Positions 8,402 to 14,820 of a stretch of 17,793 nt of DNA are shown in pieces. Each line of letters begins with the position of its first letter. Position 1 is the stretch's first letter. The notes under the pieces were generated by a model. The model was given only the letters and a program-made list of their open reading frames with translations. It searched no databases and was not told the origin of the DNA. The translations under genes were made by a program, and so were the position numbers. This DNA is from an uncultured Christensenellaceae bacterium. Its GTDB lineage: Bacteria; Bacillota; Clostridia; Christensenellales; CAG-138. The stretch spans positions 1 to 17,793 of the forward strand of contig CABSAH010000016.1 in assembly GCA_902475645.1 (NCBI GenBank), read 5' to 3'.

Positions 8402-8640
8402 TTTACTCTCCCTTCGTACTCTTTGTTACTGTATTCCAAACTCGACACTCATTCCTGCGCAATATTTAAGCATCAATATCGCATCAAGTATGTTAACCGA
8501 ACCATCGTATGCAACGTCGGCTCTTGCAAGCTGTACATCATCCAGTTGAGCCGCACTCATACCTGCGCAATACTGCAAAAGCAATATTGCATCAAGTATG
8601 TTTATTCTCCCATCCCCATTAACATCGCCCAATGCATACC
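7861..8640. other. AT-rich block spanning adaptor dockerin and stalk cohesin
   Basis: Hand counting gives about 310 G+C in 780 bases (about 40%), with several 60-base rows at 33-37%, against 55% and 63% in the rows just outside. The block covers the dockerin end of the 382-residue gene, the 24-base gap, and the signal peptide plus cohesin of the 1753-residue gene; its edges fall close to the domain borders. Other AT-rich patches exist (for example in the transglutaminase gene), so the contrast is real but not unique. Confidence 0.6.
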
Positions 8641-9574
8641 CCCCATATGGGTCATCGGTGACGTGGGGCTTTGTTATTGGGCTGAGGGCGCCGTTGGCGT
8701 CCTTGGTGGCTATGGCCTTGGGCGTTGGGTTAATGCTTTGGCTTGCGCCCGATTTTGTCATCGTCAGCACCGCCACGCCGTTGCGCATGTCCACGCCGTC
8801 GGTATTAAGTTCGGCATTGTAGCTTATCGTTACCCTGTCGCCGCTTATGTCAACCTTAAACGGGCAATCTCCCGCCTTTTGAATATTAGTATACCCGTTA
8901 AGCGTAAGCTGCATGTCCAGCCGCTGCACCTTTTCCGCATTCGCCTTGAGCGAAAGCGTAACCGTGCCGTCCTTCTCGCTCGTCAGGCAGAATATGGTGG
9001 GCGCGCCCGCCGTTGGGTAGGCTGCGCTGTCGCTCACGGTCACGGTGGTTGGCGTAAACGTGCTGTTAGCAGGGGTCAGCGCGGGGGCGGTGGTCTTATC
9101 CCCTATCATACATGCCGCAAAGCCGCTATCGGCTATATTTACGCTTGCCGCGCCGCTTTTCACCTTAAAAACAAGATTGCCTACCGCGGTTCCGGCCGCA
9201 ATGCCCGTATCATTCTTGTTGATTATGTTGGCGGCGTTGAGAAGCAGTATTTTAATATTGCCGTCCTCAATCTTTTTGTGATAGTTGAGCGCGCTGTTCC
9301 CCGTTGCATCATCAGCATTGCCGAATACGGGCGTGTACGATACGAATTCAAGCTTGGCACTGTCATACACCACATTGAACTCCGCGCCGCCAAAGCTTGC
9401 AACAGCCCCGTCAAACACAATGTTGACGCTAAAATAATCGCCCTGCGCAAGCTCGCCGTTGCCGCTGTCAAGCTTTATGGCAATACTATCCCCCTCGGCA
9501 AGCGCGGAAAACGGCAATATAAGCGCCGCCATTATGCACGCAAGCAAAGCTGCCACAATTCCTTGTCGTTTCAT
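8426..9574 (-). CDS. Cohesin-dockerin adaptor protein
   Basis: The 382-residue product has a signal peptide (1-26, ALA|EG) and a cohesin at about 29-181, with the family pattern of a hydrophobic strand, FGGAEFNVVYDSAKLEFVSY and a late GNLVFKVK strand. A second, shorter beta-sandwich-like region (about 190-275) may be a degenerate cohesin. A dockerin closes the protein (316-375). Both dockerin repeats read NILDAIL then YCAGM, with Leu at position 17 and Cys at 20, unlike the other dockerins here. The second calcium loop has Ala where Asp or Asn is expected at position 3. Carrying both modules, it can link a dockerin client to a cohesin anchor, like an adaptor scaffoldin. Its start has AAAGGAGAGGG upstream and its own promoter at 9652-9680. 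The dockerin part is AT-rich and adjoins the AT-rich cohesin start of the next gene. Confidence 0.92.
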   Translation of the reverse strand: MKRQGIVAALLACIMAALILPFSALAEGDSIAIKLDSGNGELAQGDYFSVNIVFDGAVASFGGAEFNVVYDSAKLEFVSYTPVFGNADDATGNSALNYHKKIEDGNIKILLLNAANIINKNDTGIAAGTAVGNLVFKVKSGAASVNIADSGFAACMIGDKTTAPALTPANSTFTPTTVTVSDSAAYPTAGAPTIFCLTSEKDGTVTLSLKANAEKVQRLDMQLTLNGYTNIQKAGDCPFKVDISGDRVTISYNAELNTDGVDMRNGVAVLTMTKSGASQSINPTPKAIATKDANGALSPITKPHVTDDPYGGYALGDVNGDGRINILDAILLLQYCAGMSAAQLDDVQLARADVAYDGSVNILDAILMLKYCAGMSVEFGIQ

Positions 9575-9612
9575 ATAATGCCTTCCCTCTCCTTTTAATT
9601 TGGACCGGAGCA

Positions 9613-9633
9613 GGCGGAGGGCATACCTCCACC
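9613..9633 (-). other. Leader hairpin upstream of adaptor gene
   Basis: On the transcribed strand GGTGGAGG and CCTCCGCC form an eight-pair stem (one G-U) around a five-base loop. It lies in the roughly 70-base leader between the 9652-9680 promoter and the adaptor ATG, and may stabilise the 5' end of the operon mRNA. The function is inferred. Confidence 0.45.
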
Positions 9634-9651
9634 ACCTTATAGTTGAATAAT

Positions 9652-9680
9652 ATTATACCCGCAAACGGCAACATAGGCAA
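9652..9680 (-). promoter_or_regulatory. Promoter of the adaptor-stalk-transglutaminase-dockerin operon
   Basis: On the minus strand TTGCCT (plus 9675-9680) and a perfect TATAAT (plus 9652-9657) are separated by 17 bases, placing the start of transcription near 9645. It overlaps a perfect 11-bp inverted repeat (9655-9665 and 9695-9705). Confidence 0.75.
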
Positions 9681-9705
9681 GATTATTTTGCTCCTTTGCG
9701 GGTAT
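9655..9705. repeat. Perfect 11-bp inverted repeat over the adaptor promoter
   Basis: ATACCCGCAAA (9655-9665) is repeated inverted as TTTGCGGGTAT (9695-9705) around 29 bases that contain the -35 element and an imperfect inner stem. One arm overlaps the -10 box. It may be an operator or looping site. It could also form the 3' stem of the 314-residue gene's mRNA, but the following AATATTATTC is a poor U tract for a terminator. Confidence 0.6.
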
Positions 9706-9732
9706 TGTTTACAATATGTTTATCCGTGCGGT

Positions 9733-10677
9733 TTATCTGCGGCGCATGGCGCGTATTGCGAAATAAATCGCGGCCGCTCCGGCTATTGCTGCCGCGGCAA
9801 AAAGCAGCCAAAGCCAAAGCGGAGGCGCATCCTTTTCCGCTTCGGCAACTGATACCGCTGCGCCGTCCGTCTGCACGGGCGCCGCGGGCTGCTGCGATAC
9901 CGGCGCATCCTGAGCCGCACCTGTCTGCCCCGTCCCTTCAAAGGCGCCCACGGCCACAACGGTTTCCGTAACGTCCGTACTGTCCCCGCTTATGCCGTAA
10001 ATTACGGCCTCGCCCTCGGCATGGGCGGTAACGTTGCCGTTTTCGTCAACGGTAGCCACGCGCTCGTTGCTGCTGGACCATATCGTTCCGCTTTCGCCCG
10101 CTATGCTTGTGCTTTGCCCAACGTTCATGGCAATGTCCGCATCCGTCGGCGCGGTAACGGCGGGGAAGGCCGTCGGCTCATTCGCGGTCTGCGCCGCGGG
10201 TGCAAGCTCCAGCTTGGCGGGGCTTTCGGTATATGCCAATTCGTTTAGCGAATTATCTATAATCATCGTTTCCGTACAGGCATCGTCAAGCTTTATAGCC
10301 GTGCTGCCCTGCGCGCCGTCCTTTGGGCGGAACGTAAGCTTCAGCAGCTCGCCGGGCTGCTTGCCGTCCATAAGCGTGCTCCATATGAATATAATTCTGC
10401 CGGGCTCTTCATCGTTTGTCGCGCTTATGCCGCCTGTCGTCATCGCGCCGTTTTTCACCTTCACAAGCTCCAGCATATTTTCGTCGTAATCAAGCGCAAA
10501 CTGCGCGCCCGCAACGTCCGCGCCCCCGCTCAGGCTTACGGTAACGGTTATTGTGCCGTCCGCATTCATATCGCCCGCGTTTATGTTTATCTGCGTATCC
10601 TCCGCAAGCGCAGCCGCGCCCGCAAAAAGCAGCGCCGCGGCAACAAGCGCGGCAAAGGCTCTTTTTGTTTTGCGCAT
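9733..10677 (-). CDS. Membrane-anchored cohesin-Big2 protein
   Basis: The 314-residue product has a signal peptide (1-25, ALA|ED), a cohesin (about 28-158, with VAGAQFALDYDENMLELVKV and GELLKLTFRPKDG), a Big2-like Ig domain (about 178-245, with WSSSNERVATVDENG), a Gln/Ala/Pro linker (about 245-284), one membrane helix (286-308) and the tail MRRR. It should present a single cohesin close to the membrane, as a short anchor next to the long 1753-residue stalk. The start at 10677 is preferred because GGAGG lies eight bases upstream; the ATG two codons earlier is only two bases from GGAGG. It has its own promoter at 10709-10737, right after the stop of the 699-residue gene. There is no LPXTG motif. 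Confidence 0.9.
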   Translation of the reverse strand: MRKTKRAFAALVAAALLFAGAAALAEDTQININAGDMNADGTITVTVSLSGGADVAGAQFALDYDENMLELVKVKNGAMTTGGISATNDEEPGRIIFIWSTLMDGKQPGELLKLTFRPKDGAQGSTAIKLDDACTETMIIDNSLNELAYTESPAKLELAPAAQTANEPTAFPAVTAPTDADIAMNVGQSTSIAGESGTIWSSSNERVATVDENGNVTAHAEGEAVIYGISGDSTDVTETVVAVGAFEGTGQTGAAQDAPVSQQPAAPVQTDGAAVSVAEAEKDAPPLWLWLLFAAAAIAGAAAIYFAIRAMRRR

Positions 10678-10708
10678 GTTCATTTCCTCCGTAAATGTAT
10701 ATACGGTT

Positions 10709-10737
10709 ATTATATAATACACCGCCCGCCATTGCAA
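10709..10737 (-). promoter_or_regulatory. Promoter of the membrane cohesin gene
   Basis: On the minus strand TTGCAA (10732-10737) and TATAAT (plus 10709-10714) are separated by exactly 17 bases. It begins only six bases beyond the stop of the 699-residue gene, and no terminator is seen between them, so read-through from upstream is also likely. Confidence 0.7.
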
Positions 10738-10743
10738 CCGCGC

Positions 10744-12843
10744 TCAGCCGCGAAGAATAATTCCGCACAGCGCGGCGGCATCGGCAATATTCAGCCTGCC
10801 GTCGCCGTTTATGTCCGCGTTGGCGTCGCCATTGGCAATATTCACGCATAGCAGCACCGCGTCGCGTATGCTCACCCGCCCGTCCTTATCAATATCGCCC
10901 AGCCTGTACGCGCCCTCATTCGCGCATATGCGTATGCGAAAGCGATAATTTTCCGCTTTGCCGCCAGAAAGCGCCGCGTTAAGGCATATTTCCTCCTCCG
11001 CCTCGGCCCCGCCGCAATCTATTTCAATGGCTGCGCCGCCGCTCGTTAGGCTGCATTGTCCGCTCAGCGCGCTGTCCTGCCCAAGCGTTACGGTTATACC
11101 CTCAACGCCCTCCATGCTCAGGGTATAAGCAAGCCGCATATCGTCAAAGGAGCGCACAGCATCCGTACACAGCGCGGCATATGCGGCGCTTGCATCGTTA
11201 AAAAGCCCCACCGCCTGCCCCGTGGTTTGGTTGATAAGCCGCGGCTGCGCACCAAGCCCCGTTACCGTGCCCGCGAATTTTTCCGCACCGCCGCGAATAT
11301 ACTGCGCCTTTTCGGATATGCAAAGCGCCGCGCCCTCGCCGACCTCAACCGTTCCCATGTTAACAAGCAGTGCGCCGTCCGCAATGCTCATGCGCGCATC
11401 GGCAAGCAGCTTAAGCCTTACCCCGCGCGGAATATACACCCTGCCCGTAACGGTCAATACCGTATCCTCGCTTATATACACCGTTTCCGCCCCGCCCGAA
11501 AGCGCATTGTTAAGCCCGCTCTCCGTTTCCGCATGGCAAAAGCCGTCCATGCTGCCGTATACGCGCCTTTGCCCGCCGCCCGCATATTCGCCGCCCGCGC
11601 CAAGCACCGCGCAGCCATCCGCATATATGCACAGCCCCCGCTCAACGCCCGCCGCGCTGCCGTATGCTTCGTTCGTAAGCGCGGCGCATATGTTCAGCTC
11701 TGCCCCTGCATAAACATGCAGCGCGCCGTAAAGCGCAGTCCGTGCGCATATGCTCAGCCTTGCGCCGCCGTGAACATATATCAGCGTATTTTCGCCTATG
11801 TCCCACGCCCTATCTATGCTCACATCCGTATTTATATCCAGAATATGTATGTACTGCGCCGGATACGCGCCGTCCGTTGCCGCCTCCATATCGGCATCGG
11901 ACGCTATGCTTCGCCGCGTATACCACGCCGTTATGTCCTCAAGCCCCTGCCCGTTCACAAGCGAACCCGCCTCCGCATTTGCCCATATGCGCGCATTGCA
12001 CTCGTCAAACGCAATTTCTCCGCCGCCGTCCACCGTAAGCGCGCCGCCGTTTACCCATATGCTGCCCGAGCAATTAAGCCTTGCGCCGCCCGCAACATTC
12101 AGCGAATTGCCACTTTCTATAACTATTTCCGCGCCGTTTGGCAACGTGCAGTCCGCATCAAGCGTTACCGCGCCGTCGGCATAAATTTCGGCATATTCTC
12201 CGCAGCCTTGGGCGATTATTGCCGATAGCTCCTCCGCGCACGAAAAGCGCAGCTCGCCGCCGTGTTCCATGCCCGTTACGGTTCCGCCTGCGCTTTTATA
12301 TAGCCTGCCGACGCCCGTATACAGGCCCGCGCGCGCATCCAGCGTACCGCCGTCGCGCACATATATGCCGCAGTTAAGCCTAAAGCCGCCCTTCACATAT
12401 TCCTTGCCCCTGTTTTTAAGCGTGCCGTTTACCGCAAGCGTGCAGCCGGATTCTATATATATGCTGCCGAAGCTTTCCACCGATGCGCTTTCGCCTATCG
12501 TTATATCCGCATTTATTATGTGTATGGCAGTCCGTATGCCTATAAGCCAATCTTCATCCACGCTCAACAATAGCTTTTCGGCTCCGTTGCGGCCTATATA
12601 AGCCTCGCTCACAAGCGGCGCGCGCACGCCGTCCCGCGCGTATTCCCCTTCATGCTTTGCGTTAACAAACGCGGCTAATTCGTCCGCGGAGGCAATATAG
12701 TGCCGTTCCACCCAGCAGACGTTCTCCGCGTTCCATTCTATTCCGCTTGCATCGGCCATAGCTGTTCCGTCCGTCACATTAAATGGTGGTACAATGCATA
12801 AAAGCAACATTATACACAAAAGCAGGGCAATTCGGATACGCAT
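10744..12843 (-). CDS. Secreted beta-strand repeat protein with C-terminal dockerin
   Basis: The 699-residue product has a signal peptide (about 1-30, AMA|DA) and four diverged internal units of about 95-145 residues (starting near 50, 197, 312 and 432). Each unit opens with a short acidic helix-like stretch (SADELAAFV, CAEELSAII, SDADMEAAT, TESGLNNAL) followed by rungs of short strands with turns such as IYIESGCTLAVNG, suggesting a right-handed beta-helix or solenoid. A further domain spans about 528-640. A dockerin ends the protein (648-699), with both loops complete and Cys at position 17 of each repeat. About 21 Cys remain after signal cleavage. Beta-helix proteins can be polysaccharide lyases or adhesins, but I see no catalytic signature and assign none. 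GGAGG lies six bases before the ATG. It heads the cohesin-dockerin locus. Confidence 0.88.
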   Translation of the reverse strand: MRIRIALLLCIMLLLCIVPPFNVTDGTAMADASGIEWNAENVCWVERHYIASADELAAFVNAKHEGEYARDGVRAPLVSEAYIGRNGAEKLLLSVDEDWLIGIRTAIHIINADITIGESASVESFGSIYIESGCTLAVNGTLKNRGKEYVKGGFRLNCGIYVRDGGTLDARAGLYTGVGRLYKSAGGTVTGMEHGGELRFSCAEELSAIIAQGCGEYAEIYADGAVTLDADCTLPNGAEIVIESGNSLNVAGGARLNCSGSIWVNGGALTVDGGGEIAFDECNARIWANAEAGSLVNGQGLEDITAWYTRRSIASDADMEAATDGAYPAQYIHILDINTDVSIDRAWDIGENTLIYVHGGARLSICARTALYGALHVYAGAELNICAALTNEAYGSAAGVERGLCIYADGCAVLGAGGEYAGGGQRRVYGSMDGFCHAETESGLNNALSGGAETVYISEDTVLTVTGRVYIPRGVRLKLLADARMSIADGALLVNMGTVEVGEGAALCISEKAQYIRGGAEKFAGTVTGLGAQPRLINQTTGQAVGLFNDASAAYAALCTDAVRSFDDMRLAYTLSMEGVEGITVTLGQDSALSGQCSLTSGGAAIEIDCGGAEAEEEICLNAALSGGKAENYRFRIRICANEGAYRLGDIDKDGRVSIRDAVLLCVNIANGDANADINGDGRLNIADAAALCGIILRG

Positions 12844-12906
12844 ACCTGTCCTCCGTATGTTTCGCGGCTATGTCGTATTTTATGGATTATTGTCGATATT
12901 TTGATT

Positions 12907-12934
12907 ATTATACCATATGTTTGCCCTATGGCAA
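12907..12934 (-). promoter_or_regulatory. Promoter of the 699-residue dockerin gene with an inverted repeat at -35
   Basis: On the minus strand TTGCCA (plus 12929-12934) and TATAAT (plus 12907-12912) are 16 bases apart. The -35 element is one arm of TTGCC (12921-12925) / GGCAA (12930-12934), a possible operator. The leader to the ATG is about 55 bases. Confidence 0.7.
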
Positions 12935-13002
12935 GACAATTCCGCCGCCTTGCTTATCATCCGCCCGAAAGTCGCAGGCAGCATAAAGCCGAATTTGCGT
13001 AT

Positions 13003-13036
13003 AAAAAAACTCCCGCGCGGTATCAGCGTGCGGGAG
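13003..13036 (-). terminator. Intrinsic terminator of the exonuclease gene
   Basis: CTCCCGC (13010-13016) and GCGGGAG (13030-13036) form the core stem, extended by two pairs beyond a mismatch. On the minus strand it is followed by T7 (plus 13003-13009). The stop codon of the exonuclease gene (13023-13025) lies inside the loop, so the gene ends within its own terminator. Confidence 0.9.
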
Positions 13037-13988
13037 CGGCGGCCGGTTCTGCGGCCCGGTTTTTCTTCTTGTTTTTGCGTTTTTGCGCAATAAGGCTTAG
13101 CGTTGCGCTGCAAAGATAATGCTTGGCGTTCTTAGCCACCTGATAATTATGCATTTCCTTTCGCGTCATCTGCGGCATTGTAAGGCAGCCGCGCATAAGC
13201 TTATCCTTCCTTGTAATGGTCATGCGGCATATGAAGCGGCCGTGCCCGGCGCAGCGGAACGCGCCGTAAAACCTGCGCCCGTCGTTGCTGCACCATTCGC
13301 CTATTGTATGCCTTGCGCCGCATACGGGGCAGTTTACAATGCGCATATCGTCGCTGTTTATAATATCGTGCCTGTTGTTAAAATACTGCGAATACTTGGG
13401 CGGCGGCACTTCGTATCCTTTGCCCGCCGCTACAATGCTTATCGGCGCCTTTGTGCCGCGGCTGAGCGCAAGCATTTCCTCATCCACCCATTCGCTCACA
13501 AGCGCGGTATACATTGCGTCCATCAGCGCATCGTGATAATCAAAGCAATCCGGTATATGGCAGAATTCCACCGCCTTATAAAGCGCAAGCACGCTTCCTA
13601 CGCCCATTGTAAGGCTGAATGCGGCCTGTATGTCAAGCATCCGCACGTTCCGCTTTTCGGGCAGGGAATAATGCCTTGCGTTGGCGTTAAGCACATGCCA
13701 ATCGCCCCCGCCCCAGCCGGCGAATACGGTTTCATCTCCAACCCAGTCCAAAAATGCGCTGTACGCCTGCTCAAACGTAAGCTCGCTTTCAAGCGAACGC
13801 CAAAGCTGCGGCAGCGTCCTTGCGCCAACGCTGAAGCCGCTGTGTACCTGCGGGCGTATGAACGCGCAGAACGTATCCGTTATTCTGTGCGCCGCGCTGT
13901 CGTATTTAACCGCGCCTATCTGCAATATCTCCGCAAGCGGCTCGCCGTCGCCCACGCCGCTGTTCCATTCCAAATCCATCACTATCAT
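13023..13988 (-). CDS. DEDDh 3'-5' exonuclease with C-terminal Cys-rich (zinc-ribbon-like) region
   Basis: The 321-residue product (from this start) shows the DEDDh exonuclease core: Asp5 and Glu7 in MDLEWN, Asp96 in GGGDWHVLN, and His152 with Asp157 in HDALMDA. Such enzymes remove nucleotides from DNA or RNA 3' ends using two metal ions; it is cytoplasmic, with no signal peptide. The exonuclease domain fills about 1-175. A second region (about 215-256) has CPVC, then three more Cys and a His, suggesting a zinc ribbon for nucleic-acid binding. A Lys-rich tail follows. The start is chosen by position: an extended -10 box lies only seven bases upstream of the ATG at 13988 and no Shine-Dalgarno is present. 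ATG 13979 (MDLEW) is an alternative; TTG 14009 lies upstream of the box. It is transcribed as a single gene. Confidence 0.88.
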   Translation of the reverse strand: MIVMDLEWNSGVGDGEPLAEILQIGAVKYDSAAHRITDTFCAFIRPQVHSGFSVGARTLPQLWRSLESELTFEQAYSAFLDWVGDETVFAGWGGGDWHVLNANARHYSLPEKRNVRMLDIQAAFSLTMGVGSVLALYKAVEFCHIPDCFDYHDALMDAMYTALVSEWVDEEMLALSRGTKAPISIVAAGKGYEVPPPKYSQYFNNRHDIINSDDMRIVNCPVCGARHTIGEWCSNDGRRFYGAFRCAGHGRFICRMTITRKDKLMRGCLTMPQMTRKEMHNYQVAKNAKHYLCSATLSLIAQKRKNKKKNRAAEPAAAPAR

Positions 13989-13995
13989 AACACGG

Positions 13996-14004
13996 ATTAT
14001 ATCA
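13996..14004 (-). promoter_or_regulatory. Extended -10 promoter of the exonuclease gene
   Basis: On the minus strand TGATATAAT combines TGn with a perfect TATAAT (plus 13996-14001). No good -35 is seen at 16-18 bases. Transcription would start at about 13989-13988, at the ATG itself. Confidence 0.6.
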
Positions 14005-14063
14005 CACAATAAGCGGTTACGAAAAGCATAAGCTTAGCCGCCCCGCGCAGCGGAATGCACCCG

Positions 14064-14243
14064 TCAATCAACGGCGCAGACGAGTATTAACGTAAGCAAA
14101 ATATACAGTAGGCTTGCCGCGCCCAATAAGGACGCAATAACAATGCCCGCCGCCTTCGCTATTTTATTGCTTATTTTGCACGCAAGCAGCACTATCGCCG
14201 CAACAGCCGCAAAAAACACAACTACCGCAACCCAAAATGGCAT
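14064..14243 (-). CDS. Small two-helix membrane protein
   Basis: A 59-codon reading frame starts at ATG 14243 and ends with TGA at 14064-14066. It has AGGAGGG seven bases before the start, inside the end of the upstream gene. The product begins MPFWVAVVVFFAAVAAIVLL and holds two hydrophobic segments (about 4-21 and 33-56) joined by a basic stretch (KISNKIAK), so it should be a small inner-membrane hairpin protein. It begins three bases after the stop of the lipoprotein gene and is surely cotranscribed with it. I do not recognise the family. Confidence 0.75.
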   Translation of the reverse strand: MPFWVAVVVFFAAVAAIVLLACKISNKIAKAAGIVIASLLGAASLLYILLTLILVCAVD

Positions 14244-14246
14244 ATT

Positions 14247-14741
14247 CTATCCCTCCTGTCCTTCCGTGGCGAACCACGCCGTATCAAGCGGCATATCCGA
14301 ACCGCTGCTTTCTTCATAAAAGCTGTATCCTCCCTCCGCTTCGTCATACAGCCACACCAGCACAAGCTGATTATCGTCATCCATGTTGAACTGAATGGCA
14401 ACGTCCGTATTGCCGTCGCCGTTGCCGTCCGCAAACGCTATGGCGTTGTAGTTTCCGCCCGTAAGCCCGTATTTTTCGGGGAACTCAACAAAGTCGAACA
14501 ATACCTGCGTTTCTTCATCGTGATAAAAATACGCCCCGTCGTCCTCCACGCAAACAAGCACGGGCGTATCCTCCCCGCTGCGGGTTATGGTCCCGCTGTC
14601 CACCACCCAGCCCCATGTGCGCCAGTCCCGCCCCGCAATATCGTCTGATTCGTCATACACATCGCCCGAGCATGCGCAAAGCGCCATGCACAGGCACAAA
14701 AGCGCCGCCGTAAGCGCAATTCCCCGTTTTGCGTTTTTCAT
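14247..14741 (-). CDS. Putative lipoprotein with FG-GAP-like calcium loop
   Basis: The 164-residue product has a basic N-terminus, a hydrophobic segment and a lipobox-like LCAC near residue 24, so it is probably lipid-anchored outside the membrane. The rest is acidic. It contains AFADGNGDGNTDVAIQF near residue 105, a D-x-N-x-D-G-x-x-D calcium loop of the kind found in FG-GAP/VCBS repeats, and ends without further motifs. The function is unknown. Start choice: AAGGGAGG lies five bases before GTG 14747 and eleven before ATG 14741; either could be used, and GTG would add two residues. A 59-residue membrane protein follows after three bases, and the promoter at 14821-14850 drives the pair. Confidence 0.82.
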   Translation of the reverse strand: MKNAKRGIALTAALLCLCMALCACSGDVYDESDDIAGRDWRTWGWVVDSGTITRSGEDTPVLVCVEDDGAYFYHDEETQVLFDFVEFPEKYGLTGGNYNAIAFADGNGDGNTDVAIQFNMDDDNQLVLVWLYDEAEGGYSFYEESSGSDMPLDTAWFATEGQEG

Positions 14742-14820
14742 ATGCACTCTTTCCTCCCTTTGCCGACAGCTCTTAGCAGCGGCGTCCGTTATGCCGCCGT
14801 TTTTCCCGTTCGGTTAAAAT

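Noticed and set aside
8423..9598. Long plus-strand frame (391 codons) opposite the cohesin-dockerin adaptor
   Set aside because: It is antisense to a gene with clear domains and ribosome binding site, and its translation has no recognisable pattern.
9595..9624. Nine-codon upstream frame in the adaptor leader
   Set aside because: Its ATG is only one base from the GGAGG and lies in the loop of a stable hairpin, so initiation is unlikely.
11056..12228. Plus-strand frame of 390 codons opposite the 699-residue dockerin gene
   Set aside because: The translation is rich in Arg, Ala and Pro without domains, as expected from a reversed reading of a GC-rich gene.
13119..14012. Plus-strand frame of 297 codons opposite the exonuclease gene
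   Set aside because: The minus-strand product has all DEDDh residues; the plus frame has no start signal or motif.
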